Shown here: piece after piece, positions 7,950-15,950 of the stretch
How the letters are laid out: every line of letters begins with the position of its first letter
Numbering within the stretch: the first letter of the stretch is position 1
Program-made: the position numbers and the translations under genes
DNA from: an uncultured Clostridia bacterium
Lineage (GTDB): Bacteria > Bacillota > Clostridia > Oscillospirales > Acutalibacteraceae
Reading direction: 5' to 3'
Assembly (NCBI GenBank): GCA_947623505.1
Contig: CANQGT010000005.1
Span: 1 to 64,000, forward strand
Length of the DNA: 64,000 nt
The notes under the pieces: model-generated
The model's input: the letters and a program-made list of their open reading frames with translations, nothing else
What the model was told of the DNA's origin: nothing
The model's database searches: none

Positions 7950-9242
7950 ATGAAAGCTGCAATTTACACTCTTGGCTGCAAGGTCAACCAAACGGAAAGC
8001 GAATACATATCGGAGCTTCTTGCGAAGGCGGGATTTGAAATCGTCAGTCCTGAGGAAGAAGCGGATTACTATATTATAAATTCATGCACGGTCACCGCCG
8101 AGGCCGACAGGAAAACGAGGCAGAACGTCAGAAAATTCAAGAGAAAACATCCCGCCTCAACCGTTATTCTTACAGGCTGCGTGCCGCAGGCATTTTCGCA
8201 GGAAGCAGAGCGCCTTACCGAAGCCGATATTGTTTTGGGCAACAAGAACAACGGCGATATTATTGATTTGATAAACAGATACGAATCGGAAAAGAAGAGA
8301 ATAATAGCGGCCGAACCGCATAAGAGCGGAGAGCCGTTTCGTGAATGCGGCATAAGCGGCTTCGGCGGCAGAGTGCGGGCCTTTGTTAAAATTGAGGACG
8401 GATGCGACCGCTTTTGCTCATATTGCATAATTCCGTATTCAAGAGGCAGAGTGCGCTCAAAACCGCTCGAGGATTTAAAAAAAGAAACAGACGCTCTTGC
8501 CGAGAACGGAGTAAAGGAAATCGTTTTGGTGGGAATTAACCTTTCCGCCTACGGCAAGGGTAAGGATTTCAATATCGCGGATGCCGTAAAGATATGCGCG
8601 GATAACGGCAAAATACTGCGTGTCCGCCTCGGCAGTCTTGAGCCCGACCATATTACTGACGATATTTTGACTACCCTTTCGCATATAAATAAATTTTGCC
8701 CACAATTTCATATATCGCTTCAAAGCGGGTGCGACAAGACCTTAAAAAATATGAACAGGCATTACACCGCCGGCGAATATAAAGAGCTTTGCGGTAAAAT
8801 AAAGAACATATTCTGCGAAGCGTCGATAACCACCGATATTATGGTGGGATTCAACGGAGAAAGCGAAGAAGATTTCAACGAAAGCCTTGAATTTATGAAA
8901 AGTATTTCATTTGAAAAGGTTCACGTTTTCCCCTACTCCGAACGCGCGGGAACAAGCGCGTCAAAAAAAGGAGACGATGTTTCCAAAAGCGAAAAGGAGC
9001 GCAGAGCCGCGATTATGGCCGCCGAGGCATCAAAAATCAGAGCAGAGCGCCTTGCTTCGCTCAGAGGAAAAACCGTCCGCGTTTTGTTTGAGAACGAAAT
9101 CTCAGCCGGAATTTACAAAGGTTATACTAAAAGTTATATTCCTATAATAATTAAAAGCGATAAAAATATTATCGGCAAAGAGATCGACGTAATTATTACG
9201 TCATCAAACGGAGAATACTGCGAAGCTAAATTACCGATTTGA
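7950..9242 (+). CDS. mtaB: tRNA (N6-L-threonylcarbamoyladenosine(37)-C2)-methylthiotransferase MtaB
   Basis: TLGCKVNQTESE, radical SAM CDRFCSYCIIPYSRG, C-terminal TRAM-like region. Confidence 0.93.
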   Translation: MKAAIYTLGCKVNQTESEYISELLAKAGFEIVSPEEEADYYIINSCTVTAEADRKTRQNVRKFKRKHPASTVILTGCVPQAFSQEAERLTEADIVLGNKNNGDIIDLINRYESEKKRIIAAEPHKSGEPFRECGISGFGGRVRAFVKIEDGCDRFCSYCIIPYSRGRVRSKPLEDLKKETDALAENGVKEIVLVGINLSAYGKGKDFNIADAVKICADNGKILRVRLGSLEPDHITDDILTTLSHINKFCPQFHISLQSGCDKTLKNMNRHYTAGEYKELCGKIKNIFCEASITTDIMVGFNGESEEDFNESLEFMKSISFEKVHVFPYSERAGTSASKKGDDVSKSEKERRAAIMAAEASKIRAERLASLRGKTVRVLFENEISAGIYKGYTKSYIPIIIKSDKNIIGKEIDVIITSSNGEYCEAKLPI

Positions 9243-10422
9243 TATTTTTTACCTCGCGCACAACATAATCGTTATCCTTATCCGTGAGGTAACTATATGA
9301 AAAAATATAGAATCCGTGAGGTTTTTCAAGCTGATAAAGATATGAGATTTGTCGCGATATAACGTCGCTGCTGTTTTTAAATTCATTTATCGCGTAAGGC
9401 TGATCGGGCGAGGCGTATCTGTCCTCCTGCCCCGCTTTATACAGCGCGAGACCGAAGTAAAGCTTGCAGGAGGTTACAAGATCGCACCAGCTTTTGACCG
9501 TGCTTATAAACGGCTGCGCCTCGTTGTAAAAGCCGAAATAAACCTGCGGGCATATATAATCGAGAAAACCTTCCTGCGTAACCCAGCGTTCAACGTCCGC
9601 GTACAGCGTATTTTTATCTGCCGAGATTTTTGCCTGCGGACTTACTCCGAATTCTACGGAGGGATTTATTTCTTTTATAGCGGAATACACTTTTTTTATA
9701 AGATCCGAAACATTGTCTCTGCGCCATTGCGAAAGCAAGAGCTTCCCGCCCTTTTTCGTGTATTCCTCATATTCCTTTTCGTCTATTTTTTTGTTGGTCG
9801 TCGGGTAAAAATAATCGTCAAAATGAATAGCGTCAACATTGTAATTTTGCACGATTTCCTTTACGCCGTTGATTATCAACTCCTTAACGTCGTTCGAGGC
9901 AGGATTATAGTAAATTTTATCGTTTATGTAGACGTTTGACTTTTTCTTGTTATCCATATACCATATTTTTGCCATATTCCCGTCGGACAGCTTTGAAATA
10001 TCCGAGTTTTGGCTTACTCTGTAAGGATTTACCCAGGCCTCTATCCTGAGTCCGAGTTTTCTCGCCTGTTCCACCATTATCATAAGAGGATCGTATTTCA
10101 GCTCGCTGCCCTGAACGCCGAAACAGTATTCCGAAACAGGATAATAATCTGATTTATAAAAAGCGTCTGCGCAGGGGCGGACCTGAACGGTTATCGTGTT
10201 CATACCTGTTGATTTGGCGTTTTGAAATGCTGAGCGTATTTTCTTTTCAAATTCCTTGGCGGTATCGCAGCCTGACGTGTATTTTTCGAGCTCGTAATAT
10301 GACATCCATACCGATTTAACGTAAACGGCGTCAATATGTTCGTTTTCAACGCCCCGGGCGGAATACGCGCAGCCTCCGAACATAAGGAGTATTGATAAAA
10401 AGCAGATTAAAAATTTCTTCAT
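9226..10422 (-). CDS. Lipoprotein, glycosyl hydrolase-like 10 family (YngK-like)
   Basis: Lipobox LMFGGC; VYVKSVWMSYYELEKY..., GLRIEAWVNPYRVS, DAIHFDDYFYPT, FGVSPQAKI. Confidence 0.88.
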   Translation of the reverse strand: MKKFLICFLSILLMFGGCAYSARGVENEHIDAVYVKSVWMSYYELEKYTSGCDTAKEFEKKIRSAFQNAKSTGMNTITVQVRPCADAFYKSDYYPVSEYCFGVQGSELKYDPLMIMVEQARKLGLRIEAWVNPYRVSQNSDISKLSDGNMAKIWYMDNKKKSNVYINDKIYYNPASNDVKELIINGVKEIVQNYNVDAIHFDDYFYPTTNKKIDEKEYEEYTKKGGKLLLSQWRRDNVSDLIKKVYSAIKEINPSVEFGVSPQAKISADKNTLYADVERWVTQEGFLDYICPQVYFGFYNEAQPFISTVKSWCDLVTSCKLYFGLALYKAGQEDRYASPDQPYAINEFKNSSDVISRQISYLYQLEKPHGFYIFSYSYLTDKDNDYVVREVKNIKSVI

Positions 10423-10424
10423 AC

Positions 10425-10452
10425 TTGACACTTTCTTAAAATTTATTAGAAT
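10425..10452 (+). promoter_or_regulatory. Putative sigma-A promoter TTGACA-16-TAGAAT
   Basis: Lies in the divergent gap, followed by AGGTG and the ATG at 10473. Confidence 0.5.
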
Positions 10453-10472
10453 ATTTACAGATAGGTGATTTT

Positions 10473-10772
10473 ATGGAATACAGACTCGGAACAGCGCTTA
10501 AAATCAAAGACGTCGGAAAAACGCTTTCGCTCAAATGCCCGAACTGCGGCAATAAGGTCGGATTCAGCGTATTTTCCAACACCGAAAGCAGACTTTCTTC
10601 TGAATTTCCTTTTTTCAAAAGAGGAAACGTATATTTTCTTGTTTGCCCGAAATGCGCTTCGATTTACACGGTTGACGAATCGCGCGGTAAAAACTTTGTT
10701 AAGGGCGAGAAACTTTCTATCGGCGATTTTGATTTAAAACCCCTAAAGAAATTTAAGGAAGAAGCAAAATGA
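10473..10772 (+). CDS. Zinc-ribbon protein of unknown function
   Basis: CPNCGNKVGF...CPKCASIYTV; overlaps the next gene by ATGA. Confidence 0.7.
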   Translation: MEYRLGTALKIKDVGKTLSLKCPNCGNKVGFSVFSNTESRLSSEFPFFKRGNVYFLVCPKCASIYTVDESRGKNFVKGEKLSIGDFDLKPLKKFKEEAK

Positions 10773-11044
10773 GCGCCTCCCGATTTTTTACTGCTTATTT
10801 TATTTTGATAAGCGTAACGGCCGCCGCTCTCACGGTTGCAGATAAGCTGAGCGCGAAGCGCAACGGCCGCAGAGTTCGCGAAGATTTGCTGATTACTGTG
10901 GGATTTATCGGCGGAGCGGCAGCGGAATACATAACGATGCTGCTTATCCGCCATAAAACAAAGCATAAGCGTTTTATGATTGGCCTGCCGTGTATGATCA
11001 TTCTGCATACGGCGCTTATCGTTTTCGTTTTGATTTACGCATAA
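10769..11044 (+). CDS. DUF1294 family small membrane protein
   Basis: YFILISVTAAALTVADKLSAKRNGRRVREDLLITVGFIGGAAAEYITMLLIRHKTKHKRFMIGLP is typical of DUF1294. Confidence 0.85.
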   Translation: MSASRFFTAYFILISVTAAALTVADKLSAKRNGRRVREDLLITVGFIGGAAAEYITMLLIRHKTKHKRFMIGLPCMIILHTALIVFVLIYA

Positions 11045-11046
11045 AT

Positions 11047-11072
11047 AAGAGGGTGAGTACACCCTCTTTTAT
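11047..11072. terminator. Bidirectional terminator between DUF1294 and spoIVA
   Basis: AAGAGGGTG-AGTA-CACCCTCTT with T/A-rich flanks on both sides. Confidence 0.8.
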
Positions 11073-11076
11073 TTAT

Positions 11077-12555
11077 TTAAAGAATTATGCAGATAAGACC
11101 GCTGCAGCCCTCGTTTATAACTCGCTCAATCGTTTCTCTGAACTTGTTTCTCGCGTCGGCGGGCATTCTTTCAAGTTTTCCGTGCAGTCCCTCGTTTACG
11201 AGCTCGTGCAGAGACTTGCCGAAAATATCCGTATTCCAAAGATCGGCGGGATTCTGCTCGAATTCCCGAAGCAGATACATAACAAGCTCCTGCGACTGGC
11301 TTTCGCTGCCGACTATCGGCGCGACCTCGGTATAGGTATTGCATTTTATCATATGTATTGACGGAGCCTGCGCCTTGAGCCTTACTCCGTATCTGCCGCC
11401 CTGCTTCATTATTTCCGGCTCCTCAAGAGTAAGCTCTCCTATATCGGGCATAACGATGCCGTATCCCGTGCGATCAACCTCGGAAAGGGCGGCCGCGAAG
11501 CGAAGATAATCGTTTTTCATTGCCGTGAGAGCGATTATCTCTTTCATAAGTTCCTTTTCGTTTGAAATGGAAACGTTGCATTCTTTTGAGAGAATGGAGT
11601 AAAAATAACTGCTGTCTATTGAAATTTTTATGCTTATGCTCCCGTCGGAAAGATCGAGATCCGAAACCGAAAGACTTTCAATATCCTCATTTTCTGAAAG
11701 CCTTTCGGCAAATTGCTTAACGCTCCTTATGGTGCTTACGTCGGTGCAGCATTCCTTTACCGTTGAAAACAGCCTTACCTTCAGTTCATTCTCGCTGTCA
11801 AGGCTTTTTATCCACGATGGGAAATTCAAAGAAATGCTTGTTACCGGAAATTCATAAAGCACCTTTTCCAAAATGGCGTTGATTTGGTCTTCGTCAAGCT
11901 CAAGGCAGTTTGCCGGAATAACGGGGACATCATATTTGGCGCTGAGAGATTGGCACAAAGCCGCCGCGTCTGCGCTTTCGGGCTCAACGCAGTTCATCAC
12001 AACTATAAAAGGCTTGTTAATTTCCTTGAGCTCGTTTATTACCCGTTCTTCTGCCTCTTCATATTCTTCACGCGGAATAGTGCTTATTGAGCCGTCGGTT
12101 GTGATAACAAGTCCTATAGTGGAATGCTCTTTGATGACCTTCTGCGTGCCAATCTCCGCGGCCATATTGAACGGTATCTCCTCCTCAAACCAGGGAGTGC
12201 GCACCATTCTCGGCTGATCTTCCTCAATGTAACCGACAGAGCTTGGAACGATATAGCCCACGCAGTCTATAAGCCTTACCCTGAAATGAAGATTATCCTG
12301 CATTGAAAGCTCGATGGCTTCCTCCGGAATAAATTTCGGCTCGGTCGTCATTATCGTTCTTCCCGCGGCGCTCTGAGGAAGCTCGTCGCGCGCTCTTTCT
12401 TTTTGAAATTCTCCGCTTATACGCGGTATAACAAGATTATCCATAAAGGATTTTATAAAGGTTGACTTTCCCGTTCTTACAGGGCCGACAACACCTATAT
12501 AAATATCTCCCTGAGTTCTTGAAGAAATATCGTTGTATATGCTCAAATCGCTCAC
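11077..12555 (-). CDS. spoIVA: Stage IV sporulation protein A (spore coat basement ATPase)
   Basis: SIYNDISSRTQGDIYIGVVGPVRTGKSTFIKSFMDNLVIPRI; whole-length SpoIVA pattern. Confidence 0.97.
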   Translation of the reverse strand: MSDLSIYNDISSRTQGDIYIGVVGPVRTGKSTFIKSFMDNLVIPRISGEFQKERARDELPQSAAGRTIMTTEPKFIPEEAIELSMQDNLHFRVRLIDCVGYIVPSSVGYIEEDQPRMVRTPWFEEEIPFNMAAEIGTQKVIKEHSTIGLVITTDGSISTIPREEYEEAEERVINELKEINKPFIVVMNCVEPESADAAALCQSLSAKYDVPVIPANCLELDEDQINAILEKVLYEFPVTSISLNFPSWIKSLDSENELKVRLFSTVKECCTDVSTIRSVKQFAERLSENEDIESLSVSDLDLSDGSISIKISIDSSYFYSILSKECNVSISNEKELMKEIIALTAMKNDYLRFAAALSEVDRTGYGIVMPDIGELTLEEPEIMKQGGRYGVRLKAQAPSIHMIKCNTYTEVAPIVGSESQSQELVMYLLREFEQNPADLWNTDIFGKSLHELVNEGLHGKLERMPADARNKFRETIERVINEGCSGLICIIL

Positions 12556-12558
12556 TCC

Positions 12559-14013
12559 TTACATTCCCGGTATTAAAAGAATACGTCTTGCCGAAATTAC
12601 GTCGTCAGTAAGTTCGTTTTCGGTTTTTATAAGTTCCGCGGAGGTTCTGAATTTTTTCGCAATATCCCAAACCTCTTCATTTTGATTTGCGAAATAAACA
12701 ACAAGCGCGGGAGAATCGGGCATCGCCTTATCGGTCTTTTTGATTTCCGAAACAACATTAAATGTTTTTTCCTCAAATTTAACCGCCATATATTCAAGCA
12801 GATACCGTATTCCTATTTCACTTTCGGAATTTATAACATAGTCAAAAGATTTAACGAATACGGACACGGCGCTGCCGTCTATCGTTTCAATATCCTGCCT
12901 TTTGCTTATGCAGACGGGTTCGCCGTCCGTGTTTCTGACAAACGCCGTAAGTTCAAGACTTTTTGCGTCGCAAATGCAAAGAGAAATATCCAAAATCTCA
13001 GATATTTTAATATTTTCAAATCTGAATGAGGCTTTTCCGCTGGCAGAGTCGTTTATAAATTCGCCGTTTGTGGCGAGTGATATCTTGCTCATAGCGTTAT
13101 TGATCTCATTATCCGTTGCGTAAGCGTCCGTCGTCAAAAGCGCGGAGGATTTTCTGTAAACCGAAACGCCGATATTTACGTCTCCGATGATTTCAATTAT
13201 TTTCAGTTCGTTGTTTTTATCAGCTTTCGGCTTAACGTAAATATTGCCCTGAGCAAGATCAACAAGCGCGTTGTCGCCCTCGTCAATTTCGTTTATATCG
13301 ATTATTTTACTGATTGAAACCGCTTTTTCGCATTTTCTGATAATTTCTTTCTCGGTGTCCGTAGTATAAAGAATAGAAAATTCGGCCACGGCCTTAACAA
13401 GCATTTTATTCTTTATGATTTTCGTTTCCTCGCAGTGAAGATTTGAGAATACGTTGATTATTTTTCTTACGGGATCACTGTCGGACGGAATTGGCGTTTC
13501 TTCGTCAAATTCTCCCCTTGCGAAGGCCGAACCGATAAGAGAGATATAATTCACACCGTCGTGCCTTATGAGGATATTTTCGGCGTTTTCAACCATATTT
13601 ACAGGTGTGCAGGCATAGAGGCGGACGTTCAGCGCAAAAGCGTTATGAATATCAATCCTGCGTTGATTTATCACTCTGAAATTACTGTATCTGTTCATTA
13701 CAAGTATATCGGAGCATATCTCTTCATAACCGCCCTCAATATTTATGCTTTTTTTGAAATCCTCCTCAAAATCCGCCGTAGTCAGGCAAGACGAAGTTTC
13801 GCTTACGTAAGTCAAAAATATTTTCGACTTGCCGTAAACGGTCAATACCCCCGAAGAATAATCCGTATTAACGATATAATTGTTGATGCTGCAGCGTATG
13901 ATTTTCAGCATATCCTCGTTATACGCCATAAGATTTTCCTGAAAATCAAGGTCAACATCAACACATTTCGCAAAAACGCAGCATTTTTCTTTGATCTCTC
14001 TTACATTTTCCAT
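12559..14013 (-). CDS. sipL: DUF3794 (SPOCS)/LysM-like protein, SipL-type SpoIVA-interacting protein
   Basis: Repeated DUF3794-like segments with a degenerate C-terminal LysM (EEVWDIAKKFRTSAELIKTENELTDD...LLIPGM); 3 nt upstream of spoIVA. Confidence 0.85.
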   Translation of the reverse strand: MENVREIKEKCCVFAKCVDVDLDFQENLMAYNEDMLKIIRCSINNYIVNTDYSSGVLTVYGKSKIFLTYVSETSSCLTTADFEEDFKKSINIEGGYEEICSDILVMNRYSNFRVINQRRIDIHNAFALNVRLYACTPVNMVENAENILIRHDGVNYISLIGSAFARGEFDEETPIPSDSDPVRKIINVFSNLHCEETKIIKNKMLVKAVAEFSILYTTDTEKEIIRKCEKAVSISKIIDINEIDEGDNALVDLAQGNIYVKPKADKNNELKIIEIIGDVNIGVSVYRKSSALLTTDAYATDNEINNAMSKISLATNGEFINDSASGKASFRFENIKISEILDISLCICDAKSLELTAFVRNTDGEPVCISKRQDIETIDGSAVSVFVKSFDYVINSESEIGIRYLLEYMAVKFEEKTFNVVSEIKKTDKAMPDSPALVVYFANQNEEVWDIAKKFRTSAELIKTENELTDDVISARRILLIPGM

Positions 14014-14069
14014 AGCAGTTCTCCTTTTATTACGGCAAAGCGTGCTTTCGCAATCTGCCTTACTGCTAA

Positions 14070-14099
14070 AGCATATGCCGAAAAAAAGGCTTATATAAC
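14070..14099 (-). promoter_or_regulatory. Candidate sigma-E promoter for sipL-spoIVA: GTTATAT-15-CATATGCT
   Basis: -10 CATATGCT fits CATAnnnT; -35-like TTATAT; located 57-86 nt upstream of sipL. Confidence 0.4.
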
Positions 14100-14132
14100 A
14101 AAAAGCGGCGTAAATAATTTACGTCGCTTTTT
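14097..14132. terminator. Terminator-like hairpin between spoVM-like ORF and sipL
   Basis: AAAAAGCGgCGTAAA-taat-TTTACGtCGCTTTTT, near-perfect stem with T tracts. Confidence 0.6.
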
Positions 14133-14142
14133 GAATAGGTGT

Positions 14143-14226
14143 TCAGTTGCCGTCTTTTTTTATTTTAAAAATCATTCTCATTATCGGCGCTATAAACTTT
14201 GGTGGATTTATAATTACTACTTTCAC
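14143..14226 (-). CDS. spoVM: SpoVM-like 27-aa amphipathic peptide (MKVVIINPPKFIAPIMRMIFKIKKDGN)
   Basis: GTG start at 14226, GGAGG with 7-nt spacing. Recalled B. subtilis SpoVM (MKFYTIKLPKFLGGIVRAMLGSFRKD) aligns without gaps: shared M1 K2 I6 P9 K10 F11 I15 R17. Adjacent to sipL/spoIVA. Confidence 0.8.
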   Translation of the reverse strand: MKVVIINPPKFIAPIMRMIFKIKKDGN

Positions 14227-14241
14227 AATCATTCCTCCAAA

Positions 14242-14385
14242 TCATTTTTTACAGCACATAATCCCGAGAATGATTACTACAAATGCAAGAATTCTCAGCA
14301 GCCATGATGTCGGCAGGCATATCGCAACGACGCAGCCCACGCCGAAAGCAAGCCATAAGTAATTTCTGCGGCACATCTTTTTCAT
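14242..14385 (-). CDS. 47-aa Cys-rich small membrane protein of unknown function
   Basis: MKKMCRRNYLWLAFGVGCVVAICLPTSWLLRILAFVVIILGIMCCKK: two hydrophobic segments; GAGGTG RBS; its stop is 15 nt before the spoVM-like start. Confidence 0.75.
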   Translation of the reverse strand: MKKMCRRNYLWLAFGVGCVVAICLPTSWLLRILAFVVIILGIMCCKK

Positions 14386-14437
14386 AGGAGTAAACACCTC
14401 GCAAGGCTGTATTTACTACATACTATGAAAAAGCCGA

Positions 14438-15073
14438 TCAATCGTTACTCTGAATCAAAAGAATAATTCCCGAATCAACGGAAATTTCCGCTCCCTCCCC
14501 GTTTTTGAAGTGATTGCTCTGCCCTATTTGATCCCATGGCTCAAGCTCGTAATTATTTAAAGAATAATAAGCACCCCTTATGGAAACGCCGCTCGCTTTT
14601 TGAAGAAAGGCAAAAACGGAAAAATATTCATACTCGCTCGAGTCTATACAAATTCTCTTTTCCACAAGGCAAACACGGTTTTTTTCATCGGCTAATCGGC
14701 AGGATACTCCCCTTTGCCTGCAATATTCAAGGCAAAGCAGATTAGAATAACAATGGTCGAATCTGCCGCCGAGCGCGCAGAATATCTCAATTTCCTTAAA
14801 ACCGCGTTTTACCGCTTCCTTAACGCTGAAAAAGGTGTCCGTATCGTCCTTTTCTATCGGCAGCTCTATTAACTCAAATTCGCCTCGCGGCTTTTCGGAA
14901 GAATCAAAATCACCGATGACAAGATTAGGATAGACACCCGCGCCGAGGCACGTTATATAGCCGCTGTCCGCGGCGATAACGAAATCACCCGATCCGATTT
15001 TTCTTTTTATATATTCGCTGTCTCCCGACGGAGAGCCTGAAACGATAACACATTTTACTTTTTTATCTCCCAT
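14438..15073 (-). CDS. thiN: Thiamine diphosphokinase
   Basis: VIAADSGYITCLGAGVYPNLVIGDFDS, EKDDTDTFFSVKEA, ALGGRFDHCYSNL. Confidence 0.93.
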   Translation of the reverse strand: MGDKKVKCVIVSGSPSGDSEYIKRKIGSGDFVIAADSGYITCLGAGVYPNLVIGDFDSSEKPRGEFELIELPIEKDDTDTFFSVKEAVKRGFKEIEIFCALGGRFDHCYSNLLCLEYCRQRGVSCRLADEKNRVCLVEKRICIDSSEYEYFSVFAFLQKASGVSIRGAYYSLNNYELEPWDQIGQSNHFKNGEGAEISVDSGIILLIQSND

Positions 15074-15948
15074 TCCTTTATATCCTTTACCTCGTTATAA
15101 AGCCGTATGTAACTGCTATGCCTGCTTTCGGATATATCACCCTTTTTTACAGCCTCGATAATTGCGCAGCCCTTTTCGTTGATATGAGAGCAGGAAGAAA
15201 AACGGCACTTACCGAAATACGGCTCAAATTCCCTGAAGCAGTCGAAGAGTTCCTCCTTGCGTATTATCTCTGTTTTCTCCATATCAAGCGATGAAAAACC
15301 GGGGGTGTCGGCAACATAGCCTCCGGCGACGCGGAAAAGCTCGCAGTGTCGCGTGGTGTGCCTCCCTCTGCCGAGTTTTTTACTTGTTTCGCCGGTTTTA
15401 AGAGAAAGACTTTTGTCAATAACATTCAGGAGCGATGATTTTCCAACTCCTGTATTTCCGGTAAAAGCGCAGACCTTACCACGGATAAGGTTTTTGATTT
15501 CCTCCGCCGAGCCCCTGTCCGAATTTGAGCAATGGACGGTTTTAAACCCCGCTTTGGTATAAATATCGGTATATTTACCGTAATCGCCGTCAAGATCGGT
15601 TTTTGTAAAAACAATAATCGGCTCGATTCCCTTTTTCTCGGCTATCGCGGCCATTTTATCGATAATAAAAACATTGACTGACGGCTCTCTCAATGATGAA
15701 ACAATAAAAAGTCTGTCAATATTCGCGAGCGGCGGGCGGACAAGTAGATTTTTTCTTTCAAAAACCTTTTCAATCCTGCAGTCGGCGTTTTCATTTATCG
15801 AAAACTCAACATTGTCGCCGACTACGGGAGTAATATTCATACTTCTGAAATTTCCGCGCAGCTTACATTCATAAACCGCCTCGGCGGCTTCCACATAGTA
15901 GAAGCCGCCGATTCCCTTTATTATTTTTCCGGATTTAAAACTGCACAT
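15055..15948 (-). CDS. rsgA: Ribosome small subunit-dependent GTPase A
   Basis: Circularly permuted GTPase: FTKTDLD, GNTGVGKSSLLN, DTPGFSSLD; Zn motif CxxxxCxHxxxxxC. Confidence 0.95.
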   Translation of the reverse strand: MCSFKSGKIIKGIGGFYYVEAAEAVYECKLRGNFRSMNITPVVGDNVEFSINENADCRIEKVFERKNLLVRPPLANIDRLFIVSSLREPSVNVFIIDKMAAIAEKKGIEPIIVFTKTDLDGDYGKYTDIYTKAGFKTVHCSNSDRGSAEEIKNLIRGKVCAFTGNTGVGKSSLLNVIDKSLSLKTGETSKKLGRGRHTTRHCELFRVAGGYVADTPGFSSLDMEKTEIIRKEELFDCFREFEPYFGKCRFSSCSHINEKGCAIIEAVKKGDISESRHSSYIRLYNEVKDIKEWEIKK

Positions 15949-15950
15949 AA

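Noticed and set aside
13561-14307. 248-aa plus-strand ORF
   Set aside because: Antisense to sipL and the SpoVM-like ORF; no family features; the minus-strand genes explain the region.
14386-14437. Sigma-E promoter for the 47-aa/spoVM unit
   Set aside because: CATAGTAT gives a plausible -10, but no convincing -35 is present at the right spacing.
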